Shown: piece after piece, positions 32,700 through 41,376 of the stretch
How positions within the stretch are numbered: the stretch's first letter is position 1
Layout: every line of letters begins with the position of its first letter
Assembly: GCF_007096635.1 (NCBI RefSeq)
Contig: NZ_VKAA01000018.1
Coordinates: forward strand, 1-64,000
Length of the DNA: 64,000 bases
Direction: 5' to 3'
DNA from: Mycolicibacterium sp. 018/SC-01/001
GTDB lineage: Bacteria > Actinomycetota > Actinomycetes > Mycobacteriales > Mycobacteriaceae
The notes under the pieces: generated by a model
Seen by the model: only the letters and a program-made list of their open reading frames with translations
What the model was told of the DNA's origin: nothing
The model's database searches: none
Position numbers and translations under genes: made by a program

Positions 32700-34085
32700 G
32701 TGGCCCGGACTTCGAAAACACGTTCGCAATATCGCTGCTCGGAATGCCACCACCAGACCCCCAAATGGGTCGGTCGCTGTCCTGACTGCGGGACGTGGGG
32801 CACGGTCAACGAGGTGGCCTTGGCTGCCATCGGCGGGACGGCCATCCGCCGCGGCATCGCGCCGACTTCGCCTGCGGTGCCCATCAGCTCGATCGACCCC
32901 GGTTCCACGCGGCACTACCCCACCGGCATCAGCGAACTCGACCGTGTCCTGGGCGGCGGCGTCGTCCCCGGATCTGTCACCCTGCTCGCCGGAGACCCTG
33001 GCGTCGGGAAATCGACGCTGCTTCTGGAGGTCGCCCATCAGTGGGCACAGAGGGGGCGCCGGGCGCTGTACCTCTCGGGTGAGGAATCGGCGGGTCAGAT
33101 CCGGCTGCGGGCCGGACGCACCGGCTGCACCCACGACGAGGTGTACCTGGCCGCCGAGTCCGATCTGCAGACCGCACTCGGTCACATCGACGCCGTGCGG
33201 CCGTCTCTGGTCGTGGTCGATTCGGTGCAGACGATGTCGACCACCGAGGCCGACGGTGTCACCGGCGGGGTCACCCAGGTGCGCGCGATCACCACGGCCC
33301 TGACGATGACGGCGAAGACCACCGGCGTGGCCATGCTGCTGGTCGGCCATGTCACCAAGGACGGGGCGATCGCCGGCCCCCGCTCGCTGGAGCACCTCGT
33401 CGACGTCGTGCTGCACTTCGAAGGTGACCGCGCGTCGGCGCTGCGCATGGTGCGCGGCATCAAGAACAGATTCGGCGCGGCCGACGAAGTCGGGTGTTTC
33501 CTGTTGCACGACAACGGAATCGAGTGCGTGGCCGATGCCTCGGGCCTGTTCCTGGACCAGCGGCCCAAAGCGGTGCCCGGTACGTCGGTGACGGTCACAC
33601 TCGACGGTAAACGCCCGATGATCGGCGAGGTGCAGGCCCTGATCGGGTCAGCGGCCAGCGGCAGCCCGCGCCGTGCGGTCAGCGGTATCGATTCCTCGCG
33701 CGCGGCGATGATCACCGCTGTGCTGGAGAAGCGGGCGCGATTGCCCGTGGGCGCCAACGACATCTACCTGTCCACGGTCGGCGGCATGCGGCTGACCGAT
33801 TCGTCGTCGGATCTCGCGGTCGCGCTGGCGATCGCCTCGGCGTTCACCGACCTGGCGATGCCGACGACGACGATCGCGATCGGCGAGGTCGGACTGGCCG
33901 GCGACCTGCGCCGCGTCACCGGGATGGATCGCAGGCTCGCCGAAGCCGCCCGGCTCGGGTTCACCACCGCGATCGTGCCCGCCGGTTTGACGTCGGCGCC
34001 CCCGGGGCTGGGGACCTACGAGGCCGACAACATCGGAGCGGCATTGCAGGTACTGCGCCACATCAGCCAGAATGACGCGAACTGA
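32700..34085 (+). CDS. radA: RadA, DNA repair/branch-migration ATPase
   Basis: RecA-related protein of 461 residues acting on recombination intermediates. Zinc finger Cys13-x2-Cys16...Cys27-x2-Cys30, Walker A GDPGVGKST, the RadA-specific KNRFGAADEVG motif and a C-terminal Lon-like domain (VGANDIYLSTVGGMRLTDSSSDLAVALAIASA). GTG at 32700 starts right before the zinc finger. disA follows after 22 bp; the radA-disA pairing is conserved and RadA is known to restrain DisA activity in mycobacteria. Confidence 0.95.
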   Translation: MARTSKTRSQYRCSECHHQTPKWVGRCPDCGTWGTVNEVALAAIGGTAIRRGIAPTSPAVPISSIDPGSTRHYPTGISELDRVLGGGVVPGSVTLLAGDPGVGKSTLLLEVAHQWAQRGRRALYLSGEESAGQIRLRAGRTGCTHDEVYLAAESDLQTALGHIDAVRPSLVVVDSVQTMSTTEADGVTGGVTQVRAITTALTMTAKTTGVAMLLVGHVTKDGAIAGPRSLEHLVDVVLHFEGDRASALRMVRGIKNRFGAADEVGCFLLHDNGIECVADASGLFLDQRPKAVPGTSVTVTLDGKRPMIGEVQALIGSAASGSPRRAVSGIDSSRAAMITAVLEKRARLPVGANDIYLSTVGGMRLTDSSSDLAVALAIASAFTDLAMPTTTIAIGEVGLAGDLRRVTGMDRRLAEAARLGFTTAIVPAGLTSAPPGLGTYEADNIGAALQVLRHISQNDAN

Positions 34086-34107
34086 GGCGAACTCTCGAGG
34101 GGATCGG

Positions 34108-35226
34108 ATGGCCGTGAAGTCGACGGGACGCAGCACGCGCACTGTCGTTCCGCTGGCTCGTCCGACGCTGCGCGAGACGATTGCCCGGTTGGCTCCCGGT
34201 ACACCGCTGCGCGACGGGCTGGAACGCATCCTGCGCGGCCGCACCGGCGCCCTCATCGTCATCGGCTTCGACGACAGCGTCGAGGCGATCTGCGACGGCG
34301 GCTTCTCCCTCGACGTCCGCTACGCCCCCACCCGGCTGCGTGAGCTGTCCAAGATGGACGGCGCCGTCGTGCTCTCCAGCGACGGCAGCCGAATCCTGCG
34401 CGCCAACGTGCAGTTGGTGCCCGACCCGTCCATCCCGACCGAGGAGTCCGGGACCCGGCACCGCTCCGCCGAGCGCACCGCGATCCAAACCGGTTACCCG
34501 GTGATCTCGGTCAGCCACTCGATGAGCATCGTGACCGTGTACGTGGCCGGGGAGCGGCACGTGGTGCCCGACTCGGCGACCATCCTGTCGCGGGCCAACC
34601 AGACCATCGACACGTTGGAGCGCTACAAGACCCGCCTCGACGAGGTCAGCAAACAGCTCTCGATGGCCGAGATCGAGGACTTCGTGACGCTGCGCGACGT
34701 GATGACCGTGGTGCAGCGACTCGAGATGGTGCGCCGGATCAGCCTCGAGATCGACTCCGACGTCGTCGAACTCGGGACCGACGGCCGCCAGCTGAAGCTT
34801 CAGCTCGACGAGCTGGTCGGCGACAACGACATCGACCGCGAGCTGATCGTGCGGGATTACCACGCCAACCCCGAACCGCCGACCCCCGCGCAGGTGACCG
34901 CGACCCTGGAGGAACTCGACGCCCTGTCGGACAGCGAGCTGCTCGACTTCACGGCGCTGGCACGGGTCTTCGGCTATCCGTCGACAGCCGAGGCGCAGGA
35001 CTCGGCGATGAGTTCCCGCGGTTACCGCGCCATGTCGGGCATTCCGCGGCTGCAGTTCGCCCATGTCGACCTGCTGGTCCGCAACTTCGGGTCGCTGCAG
35101 GGACTGCTCGCGGCGAGCGCGAGCGATCTGCAATCCGTGGAGGGCATCGGCTCGATGTGGGCGCGCCACATCAGGGAAGGCCTCTCGCAGCTGGCCGAGT
35201 CGACGATCGCCGACCGGCTGGCCTGA
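34108..35226 (+). CDS. disA: DisA, diadenylate cyclase (c-di-AMP synthase)
   Basis: DNA-scanning protein of 372 residues that makes c-di-AMP from two ATP. The DAC domain shows DGA (84-86) and RHR (117-119), both essential to catalysis; a helical spine and a C-terminal helix-hairpin-helix DNA-binding domain (SASDLQSVEGIGSMWARHIREGLSQL) follow. Forms an octamer in characterised relatives. ATG at 34108 with GAGGGGATC 4-12 nt upstream. Fourteen residues longer than M. tuberculosis DisA at the N-terminus. Confidence 0.95.
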   Translation: MAVKSTGRSTRTVVPLARPTLRETIARLAPGTPLRDGLERILRGRTGALIVIGFDDSVEAICDGGFSLDVRYAPTRLRELSKMDGAVVLSSDGSRILRANVQLVPDPSIPTEESGTRHRSAERTAIQTGYPVISVSHSMSIVTVYVAGERHVVPDSATILSRANQTIDTLERYKTRLDEVSKQLSMAEIEDFVTLRDVMTVVQRLEMVRRISLEIDSDVVELGTDGRQLKLQLDELVGDNDIDRELIVRDYHANPEPPTPAQVTATLEELDALSDSELLDFTALARVFGYPSTAEAQDSAMSSRGYRAMSGIPRLQFAHVDLLVRNFGSLQGLLAASASDLQSVEGIGSMWARHIREGLSQLAESTIADRLA

Positions 35227-35229
35227 ACC

Positions 35230-36198
35230 TCAGCCCGCCGCAACGCGATTGGCCGTCACGTAGTTCTGCCGGTACTTCTGCGGCGACACGCCCACCGTGC
35301 GCAGGAAGTGGTGGCGCAGCGATGCGTACGAGCCGAATCCCGATTGCTCGGCGATGCGGTCGACCGGCAGCGCAGTGCCCTCGAGGAGTCGCCGAGCCCG
35401 GTCGATCCGTAGCGCGGTCAGCATGCCCAGCGGTGTCGTGCCGACGTGATCGCGGAACTGCCGATTGAGCGTGCGCACGCTCACCGCGGCGTGCGCGGCG
35501 ATGGCCGACAGGTCCAGCGGCTCCTCGGCGTGCTCGCGCATCCAGTCGATGGTCGGCCGCAGCGGATGTGCGATGCCGGCCGGTGCGGCGTGTTCGACGT
35601 ACTGCGCCTGTCCGCCGTCGCGCCACGCGGGAATCACCACCCGGCGGGCCGTGGCGCCGGCCAGTGCCGGACCGGCATCGCCGCGGACGATGTGCAAGCA
35701 CAGGTCAAGACCCGACGCGACCCCGGCGGCCGTCACCACGGGTCCCTCGTCGATGAACAGCACACTGGGGTCGACATCGACGTCGGGGAAGCGACGTGCC
35801 AGTTCGTCCGCCCACTGCCAGTGGGTGGTGACCCGCCGCCCACTCAGCAGCCCGGTCGCGGCGACGGTGAACGCGCCGACACACATCGACGCGATGCGCG
35901 CGCCGGAGTCGAACGCCGCACGCAGCGCTGCGATCACGTCCGGATGCGGGGGTTCCAGACAACGCTCGACCCCCGGGACGATGACCAGATCGGCCCCTGC
36001 AAGCCCATCCAGCCCGTGACTGGTGCGGAACTCGACACCACCCCAGTCGGCCGTCGTGGCGGCGCGTCGCCGACGACCACAAACACGAACCTCGTACCGC
36101 CGCGTCCCGGCCGCCTCGTTGGCCATCCCGAACACCGTGCCGGGGATCATCAGCTCGAAACCCATCACCCCGTCCTGGGCGAGCACCGCGATGATCAT
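35230..36198 (-). CDS. GlxA-type regulator (DJ-1/PfpI + AraC HTH), copy 1
   Basis: Regulator of 322 residues. The N-terminal DJ-1/PfpI-like domain (about 1-170) has the cysteine elbow IASMCVGAFTVAATGLL; the C-terminal AraC domain (about 220-318) has two HTH units, ending GFGSYASLRHHFLRTVGVSPQKYRQNY. Divergent from an HD-domain gene, with a striking 10-bp inverted repeat over its start codon. Not part of the M. tuberculosis disA neighbourhood, so an insertion relative to that genome. Effector unknown. Confidence 0.88.
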   Translation of the reverse strand: MIIAVLAQDGVMGFELMIPGTVFGMANEAAGTRRYEVRVCGRRRRAATTADWGGVEFRTSHGLDGLAGADLVIVPGVERCLEPPHPDVIAALRAAFDSGARIASMCVGAFTVAATGLLSGRRVTTHWQWADELARRFPDVDVDPSVLFIDEGPVVTAAGVASGLDLCLHIVRGDAGPALAGATARRVVIPAWRDGGQAQYVEHAAPAGIAHPLRPTIDWMREHAEEPLDLSAIAAHAAVSVRTLNRQFRDHVGTTPLGMLTALRIDRARRLLEGTALPVDRIAEQSGFGSYASLRHHFLRTVGVSPQKYRQNYVTANRVAAG

Positions 36199-36232
36199 GG
36201 CCAGATCCTAGCTGTGTGTGTCGATCTGGCCA
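36198..36232. promoter_or_regulatory. Inverted-repeat operator between GlxA regulator and HD gene
   Basis: TGGCCAGATC (36198-36207) and GATCTGGCCA (36223-36232) form a perfect 10-bp inverted repeat with a 15-nt spacer. The left arm overlaps the first base of the regulator's start codon; the right arm is 36 bp before the HD-gene ATG. Confidence 0.65.
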
Positions 36233-36268
36233 CTAGCTCTTCGACGCACCGGGACCGACGATGTCGGG

Positions 36269-36922
36269 ATGAGCACTTCCGCGCTCACCCTTCCCGATTC
36301 CGAACTGGCCGTTGCGGCATACGAATTCGCGACCGCGGTGTCGCCGCCCTTCGTGCTCAACCATGTCGTGCGCAGCTATCTCTTCGCCCGCGAACTCGCC
36401 GCTGCGAAGGGCCTGCGCGCCGGCGTCGACTACGACGACGAGCTGGTCTACCTGAGCTGCGTGCTGCACGACCTCGGCCTCACCGACCACGCCGACGGCG
36501 ATCAGCGGTTCGAGGTCGACGGCGCTGACGCCGCAGCCGAATTCCTCCGTCGCCACGAGGTCGACGAGCAGCGCATCACGACGGTCTGGCAGGCGATCGC
36601 ACTGCACACCAGCGTGGGGCTCGCTCACCGATTCGGGCCGGTGATCGCCGTGGCCCATCTCGGCATCTCCGCCGACGTCGTCGGAGTGGATCGCGAGCTG
36701 CTGGACCCCACGTTCACCGCCGAGGTGAACAGCCATTGGCCCCGACTGGGCCTCGGCGCGGCACTGGCCGAAACGATCGCCGACCAGGTCGAGCGCAATC
36801 CGCAGAAAGGGCCGCCGCTGACCTTCCCCCGGCAGCTGCATCACTTGGTGACCGCATCGGCGGCCCCGTCGTTCTTCGACCTGGTCGCGGCGTCAGGCTG
36901 GGACGACGGAACCCCCTCGTGA
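36269..36922 (+). CDS. HD-domain phosphohydrolase-like protein
   Basis: Protein of 217 residues with metal-binding HD signature: an early His in LNHVVRSYLFA and LSCVLHDLGLTDH (HD pair), then a late Asp. The layout resembles the cyanamide hydratase/HD group. No signal or membrane segment. Divergent from the GlxA-type regulator and probably its target. Substrate unknown; nucleotide or nitrile-type compounds are both possible. Confidence 0.75.
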   Translation: MSTSALTLPDSELAVAAYEFATAVSPPFVLNHVVRSYLFARELAAAKGLRAGVDYDDELVYLSCVLHDLGLTDHADGDQRFEVDGADAAAEFLRRHEVDEQRITTVWQAIALHTSVGLAHRFGPVIAVAHLGISADVVGVDRELLDPTFTAEVNSHWPRLGLGAALAETIADQVERNPQKGPPLTFPRQLHHLVTASAAPSFFDLVAASGWDDGTPS

Positions 36923-36937
36923 CGCCCGCGGTGCCCG

Positions 36938-37720
36938 TCAGCCGGCCGGTGCGGGCGCCGGAGCCGGGGCGGGCGGCGGCACGGCGCCGGGCGCACCCGG
37001 CGGCACCGCTTGTGGCTGGGCCAGGATGAACGGCACCGTCGCCGAGCGCAGGTTGCCCAGCTGGACGACCAGGTTGTAGGTGCCTGGCCCGATCGGCTGG
37101 CGCGGCAGCGGGCAGTTCGGGGCCGAACCCATCCCCGTCCACGTCACCTCGGTGGTCACCTGCTCACCCGGCTGGAACGTCTTGATCAGCGTCTCGTTGG
37201 ACGGCGCGCAGTCCAGGTTCGACCACAGTCGCTGGTTGTCCAGCGAATACACGTACGCGGCCAGCACCGCCGCGCCGACGTCCCGCTGGCAGGCGACCAG
37301 CCCGATGTTGGTGACCACCATCGTGAACTTCGGCTGGTCGCCGACGACGTACTGGGGTTGGTTCGTGATGCCCTTGACGGCCAGCGTCGAGTCGGGGCAG
37401 TCGTCGCCCTCCTTGAGCAGCGGCGGGGGCACCACGGCGGCCGTGGGAGTCGCGGTGGGCGGCGGCGCCTGCTGAGCAGGCGCCTGGATCGGCGTCTTGA
37501 CCTGCGGATCACCGCCGGGCAGCGGTGTCGGCGGAGCAACGGCCTGCGTCGACTGCGTCTCGTTGGCGGTCGGCTGCTCGGTGCTGGTGCTGTTCATCAC
37601 GACGACCGCGACGACCGCCGCGATGATCCCGATGACGAGCACGGAAACGCCGAGCGCCAGCATCCTGCGTCGCCAATAGATCTGTTGGGGCAGTGGGCCA
37701 TGCGGTTCCAAATCCAGCAC
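36938..37720 (-). CDS. Membrane-anchored proline-rich protein (Rv3587c-like)
   Basis: Protein of 260 residues: short cytoplasmic N-terminus (LEPHGPLPQQIYWRRR), one membrane helix (MLALGVSVLVIGIIAAVVAVVVM), a Pro/Thr/Ala-rich linker and a beta-rich extracellular domain (CPDSTLAVKGITNQPQYVVGDQPKFTMVVTNIG) with four cysteines, then a Pro/Ala tail. Matches Rv3587c in place, length and plan. GTG at 37720 is an inferred start without a strong ribosome-binding site. Downstream of and parallel to canB. Function unknown. Confidence 0.78.
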   Translation of the reverse strand: MLDLEPHGPLPQQIYWRRRMLALGVSVLVIGIIAAVVAVVVMNSTSTEQPTANETQSTQAVAPPTPLPGGDPQVKTPIQAPAQQAPPPTATPTAAVVPPPLLKEGDDCPDSTLAVKGITNQPQYVVGDQPKFTMVVTNIGLVACQRDVGAAVLAAYVYSLDNQRLWSNLDCAPSNETLIKTFQPGEQVTTEVTWTGMGSAPNCPLPRQPIGPGTYNLVVQLGNLRSATVPFILAQPQAVPPGAPGAVPPPAPAPAPAPAG

Positions 37721-37779
37721 GACTTCACGGTAAGGCCAGCTCAGGTGACTTTGTTCGACGCCACCCGGCGTGTTGCCTT

Positions 37780-38400
37780 TCAGTTTTCGCCGATGTCGCC
37801 TATGTGGTCGCGCAGCACCACCTGACCATCGGCCAGGTGGTAGGTCAGCCCGACGATCGCGAGCCGGCCCGCGGCCACCGCGTCGGAGACGATGGTCGAG
37901 CGGCTGCGCAGCTGCCTGCCGGTCTCGGTGACGTGCCGGGCCTCGAACTCGTCGACGCGGGTCAGGCCCTCGCGACGGCCGACGAGGATCGAGGGGGTCA
38001 CCCGCTCGACCACGTCTCGGATGTAGCCGCCGGGCAGCGAGCCGTCGTCGAGTGCGGCGAGCGTCGCACCGACCGCACCGCAGCTGTCGTGGCCGAGCAC
38101 GACGATCAGCGGCACGTTCAGCACCGCGACCCCGTATTCGATCGAGCCGAGCACCGCACTGTCGATCACATGGCCGGCGGTGCGGACCACGAACATGTCC
38201 CCGAGGCCCTGGTCGAAGATGATCTCGGCGGCGACCCGGCTGTCGGCGCACCCGAACACGATCGCGGTCGGCTTCTGCGCAGCGGCCAGGCTCGCTCGAT
38301 GCTCGATGCTCTGGCTCGGATGCTCAGGCTTCCCGGCGACGAAGCGCTCGTTACCCTCCTTGAGTGCTTTCCACGCAGTCAACGGGTTCGTGTTCGGCAT
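37780..38400 (-). CDS. canB: Beta-carbonic anhydrase
   Basis: Zinc enzyme of 206 residues interconverting CO2 and bicarbonate. Zinc ligands Cys51, His104 and Cys107 with the Asp53/Arg55 dyad are at the positions of Rv3588c (CADSR; GHDSCGAV). Its ATG (38398-38400, read leftwards) overlaps the mutY ATG (38399-38401) in the tetramer CATG, so the two divergent genes share start-codon bases. Confidence 0.94.
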   Translation of the reverse strand: MPNTNPLTAWKALKEGNERFVAGKPEHPSQSIEHRASLAAAQKPTAIVFGCADSRVAAEIIFDQGLGDMFVVRTAGHVIDSAVLGSIEYGVAVLNVPLIVVLGHDSCGAVGATLAALDDGSLPGGYIRDVVERVTPSILVGRREGLTRVDEFEARHVTETGRQLRSRSTIVSDAVAAGRLAIVGLTYHLADGQVVLRDHIGDIGEN

Positions 38401-39349
38401 GGCGGCCATTCTGCCGCAGCCTGCGCCGATGATCGACGCGGGTGAGCTTCTCGGCTGGTACGCCAGAGCACAGCGCGACCTGCCGTGGCGGCGGCCCGGT
38501 GTCTCGGCGTGGCAGATCCTGGTCAGCGAATTCATGTTGCAGCAGACTCCGGTCGCGCGGGTCGAGCCGATCTGGCGGGACTGGGTCGCCCGCTGGCCCA
38601 CACCGTCGGCGACCGCCGCGGCGAGCGCGGCCGACGTGCTGCGCGCCTGGGGCAAGCTGGGCTACCCGCGGCGGGCGAAGCGCCTGCACGAGTGCGCGAC
38701 CGTGATCGCCGCCGAGCACGGCGACGTGGTCCCGGACGATGTGGAGACGCTGCTGTCGCTGCCCGGGATCGGCACGTACACCGCGCGGGCGGTGGCCTGC
38801 TTCGCCTACCGGCAGCGGGTGCCGGTGGTCGACACCAACGTGCGCCGCGTCGTCGCGCGCGCGGTGCACGGCCGAGCCGACGCCGCTGCGGCGTCGGTGC
38901 GCGACCTCGATGACGTCGCCGCGCTGCTGCCCGACGACGAACGGGCGCCGACGTTCTCGGTGGCACTGATGGAGCTCGGTGCGATCGTCTGCACGGCGCG
39001 CTCACCGAAGTGCGGTGTGTGCCCGCTGACGGGGTGTGCCTGGCGCTCGCTGGGCTTCCCCGCGGGCACTGCCCCGGCCCGTAAGGTGCAGAAGTTCGCC
39101 GGCACCGATCGTCAGGTGCGGGGCAAGCTGCTGGATGTGTTGCGCGGCAGCGACATTCCGGTCACGCGGGCCCAGCTCGACGTCGCGTGGCTGACCGACA
39201 CCGGGCAGCGGGACCGCTGCCTGCATTCACTGCTGGTCGACGGGCTGGTCGAACAGACCGAGGACGGCCGGTTCGCCCTCTCGGGCGAGGGCGGTCAGGC
39301 AGACTCCGCGCAATCGGATTCTGCGGCCGAGGCGAATCGGCGGCGATAG
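38399..39349 (+). CDS. mutY: MutY, adenine DNA glycosylase
   Basis: Removes adenine mispaired with 8-oxoguanine; 316 residues. HhH-GPD fold with QQTPVARV (catalytic Glu region SEFMLQQT), LPGIGTYTARAVACFAYRQRVPVVDTNVRRV (HhH and catalytic Asp) and the Fe-S cysteines C-x6-C-x2-C-x4-C (CTARSPKCGVCPLTGC). The N-terminus MAAILPQP parallels M. tuberculosis MutY, supporting the 38399 start despite its overlap with the canB start. The C-terminus is about 20 residues longer and runs 55 bp into the convergent regulator gene. Confidence 0.93.
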   Translation: MAAILPQPAPMIDAGELLGWYARAQRDLPWRRPGVSAWQILVSEFMLQQTPVARVEPIWRDWVARWPTPSATAAASAADVLRAWGKLGYPRRAKRLHECATVIAAEHGDVVPDDVETLLSLPGIGTYTARAVACFAYRQRVPVVDTNVRRVVARAVHGRADAAAASVRDLDDVAALLPDDERAPTFSVALMELGAIVCTARSPKCGVCPLTGCAWRSLGFPAGTAPARKVQKFAGTDRQVRGKLLDVLRGSDIPVTRAQLDVAWLTDTGQRDRCLHSLLVDGLVEQTEDGRFALSGEGGQADSAQSDSAAEANRRR

Positions 39350-40272
39350 TCCGACGGGGTGACGCCGATGATGCGCCGGAAGTGATGCCGCAACAGAGTG
39401 GCGTTGCCGAACCCGGACTGCTCGGCGATGTTGTCGATGTCGAGCGTGGTCTCCTCGAGCAGCCGGCGGGCGAACAGCACCCGCTGATCGGTCACCCACT
39501 GCATGGGGGTTCGACCGGTCTCCTCCACGAACCGACGCGCGAACGTCCGACCCGACATGTGCGCCCGACGGGCCAGTGACGTGACTGTGTGCGGCTGGTC
39601 GAGATTGGCCAGAATCCAATCCAGCTGTGGCGCAAACCTTTCCGAACAGCGCACGGGTATCGGCTGGTCGATGTACTGCCGTTGACCGCCGTCACGCTGC
39701 GGCGGCACCACCATCCGGCGGGCGATCTTGTTCGTGATCTCGCTGCCCATCTCGCGGCGCACCAGGTGCAGGCACGCGTCGATGCCCGCGGCGGTGCCCG
39801 CGCTGGTGATCAGGTTGCCGTCGTCGACGAACAGCACGTTGCGGTCCACCTGGGCGCTCGGGTACCGGCGCGCGAGCTCGTCGGCGTGCATCCAGTGGGT
39901 GGTGCACGGCCGCCCGTCGAGCAGACCCGCGGCGCCGGCGACGAACGCTCCCGAACACACGGTCAGGATGATCGATCCCGACTCGGCGGCCCGCCGCACG
40001 GCCTCGAGCGCCTCCGGCAGGTATTCGTCCCCGCCGATCGCGGGAATCGCCACGAGGTCGGCCCCGATGAGGTCGTCGAGCCCGTGGTCGGGAATGATCG
40101 TCGCCCCCACCGACGTGCGCAGCGGCTGGCCCGCCTCCGGTCCGCACACCTTGAAGTCGAAGTTCGGTACGCCGTCGGCGGAGCGGTCGATGCCGAACAC
40201 CTCGCAGATGACGCCGAACTCGAACACCGCCACTTTGTCGAGGACCAGCGCCGACACCGTCCGTATCGTCAT
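39295..40272 (-). CDS. GlxA-type regulator (DJ-1/PfpI + AraC HTH), copy 2
   Basis: Regulator of 325 residues with the same plan as the gene at 35230: DJ-1/PfpI domain (IILTVCSGAFVAGAAGLLDGRPCTTHWMHADEL) and a C-terminal AraC domain (TSLARRAHMSGRTFARRFVEETGRTP ... GFGNATLLRHHFRRIIGVTPSDYRRRF). The two copies differ throughout, so they are separate members rather than a recent duplication. Convergent overlap of 55 bp with mutY. The small membrane-protein gene starts 72 bp away in the other direction and may be its target. Confidence 0.87.
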   Translation of the reverse strand: MTIRTVSALVLDKVAVFEFGVICEVFGIDRSADGVPNFDFKVCGPEAGQPLRTSVGATIIPDHGLDDLIGADLVAIPAIGGDEYLPEALEAVRRAAESGSIILTVCSGAFVAGAAGLLDGRPCTTHWMHADELARRYPSAQVDRNVLFVDDGNLITSAGTAAGIDACLHLVRREMGSEITNKIARRMVVPPQRDGGQRQYIDQPIPVRCSERFAPQLDWILANLDQPHTVTSLARRAHMSGRTFARRFVEETGRTPMQWVTDQRVLFARRLLEETTLDIDNIAEQSGFGNATLLRHHFRRIIGVTPSDYRRRFASAAESDCAESA

Positions 40273-40344
40273 GGCAGCATCTTATCGACGGATGTCGCTT
40301 CTGCCACTGGTGGCACGATCTTTCGCAGGCGGAGCATTACTGCC

Positions 40345-40599
40345 ATGAGCATCGCACTGACCTTCCTGATCCTGACCGCACCGTTCGCCCTCGCCGCGGC
40401 ACTGACCTGGGCAGCTCACCGAACCGGTGTTCTGCGTCTGCACCGCGAGCAATTCCGCATCGCAGCACCGCTGGCGGGGCGGCTGTTCACCGACGACCGT
40501 GACCTGACTCGCGTGGCGCACGACGTCGACGCGATCCGGTCCCGCTTCGAGCAGCACCCGTCATGGCCCAGCTCATCCGCCACCGGCGAACGTCGATAG
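40345..40599 (+). CDS. Small single-pass membrane protein
   Basis: Protein of 84 residues: one N-terminal membrane helix (SIALTFLILTAPFALAAALTWAAH) followed by a charged cytoplasmic or periplasmic tail (LTRVAHDVDAIRSRFEQHP). ATG preceded by GGAG 10 nt upstream. Divergent from the second GlxA-type regulator; overlaps the 3' end of the hydrolase gene by 27 bp on the opposite strand. No family recognised. Confidence 0.6.
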   Translation: MSIALTFLILTAPFALAAALTWAAHRTGVLRLHREQFRIAAPLAGRLFTDDRDLTRVAHDVDAIRSRFEQHPSWPSSSATGERR

Positions 40600-41337
40600 A
40601 AACGCTGCGACGACGTCCCGATATTTCATCGGGGCGTCGTCATGGACGAGATGGCCGGCACCGGGCACCGTCACGTAGGTCGTCTGGCTGCCGATGCGCG
40701 CCATCTCCGCCATCTGGCCCGGCGGCGTCACCGAGTCCCCCGCCTCGATCAGCAGTGTCGGCACGTCGACCGCTCGCCACTGCGCCCAATAGTCCCGTCG
40801 TCCCCACTCTGCGGCGATCTCGATCCAGCGGGCGGGCTGACCGTGCAACCGCCAGCCGGTGTCGGTGCGGTCGAACGCCTCCACGAAGTACCGCCCGGCG
40901 ACCGGGCCGAACGCGTCGAGCACCTGCGCCTCCGACTCGAACTCCGCCGGCAGCGCATAGAGCCACGGCTCCCACGCACCGGTGGTACGTCCCCGGAAGT
41001 CCGGTGCCATGTCCTCGATCACCAGCGCGTCGACCAACTCGGGACGCTCCCCGGCCAAACACCACGAATGCAGACCGCCCATCGAATGCCCGATCAGAAC
41101 CGCCGGCTCACCCAGCGCCGACACCGCGTCGGCGAGGTCGGTGACGAAGCGTTCGGTCGAGATGGGGTGGGCATCGATCGCGTCACGCCCCCGGTGCCAC
41201 GGCGCGTCGTAGGTGAAGACCCGGCCGTGTTCGGCCAGCCACGGCGTCTGCCGCGACCACGTGGTGCCCCGTCCCATCAGCCCGTGGACGAGCACGAGCG
41301 GGCGGCCCACTCCCCCGTGGGCCGTGAGCAGCTCCAT
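40573..41337 (-). CDS. Alpha/beta hydrolase (Rv3591c-like)
   Basis: Hydrolase of 254 residues with VLVHGLMGRG (oxyanion region), nucleophile elbow GHSMGG (Ser85), Asp in IEAGDSVTPP and His in GAGHLVHDD. Cytosolic, no signal peptide. It lies head-to-head with mhuD (39-bp gap), as Rv3591c does with Rv3592. Substrate unknown. Confidence 0.82.
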   Translation of the reverse strand: MELLTAHGGVGRPLVLVHGLMGRGTTWSRQTPWLAEHGRVFTYDAPWHRGRDAIDAHPISTERFVTDLADAVSALGEPAVLIGHSMGGLHSWCLAGERPELVDALVIEDMAPDFRGRTTGAWEPWLYALPAEFESEAQVLDAFGPVAGRYFVEAFDRTDTGWRLHGQPARWIEIAAEWGRRDYWAQWRAVDVPTLLIEAGDSVTPPGQMAEMARIGSQTTYVTVPGAGHLVHDDAPMKYRDVVAAFLSTFAGGG

Positions 41338-41376
41338 GGGGTCATCATGGCATCGGGGCGCGGTAGCCTGAACGCC

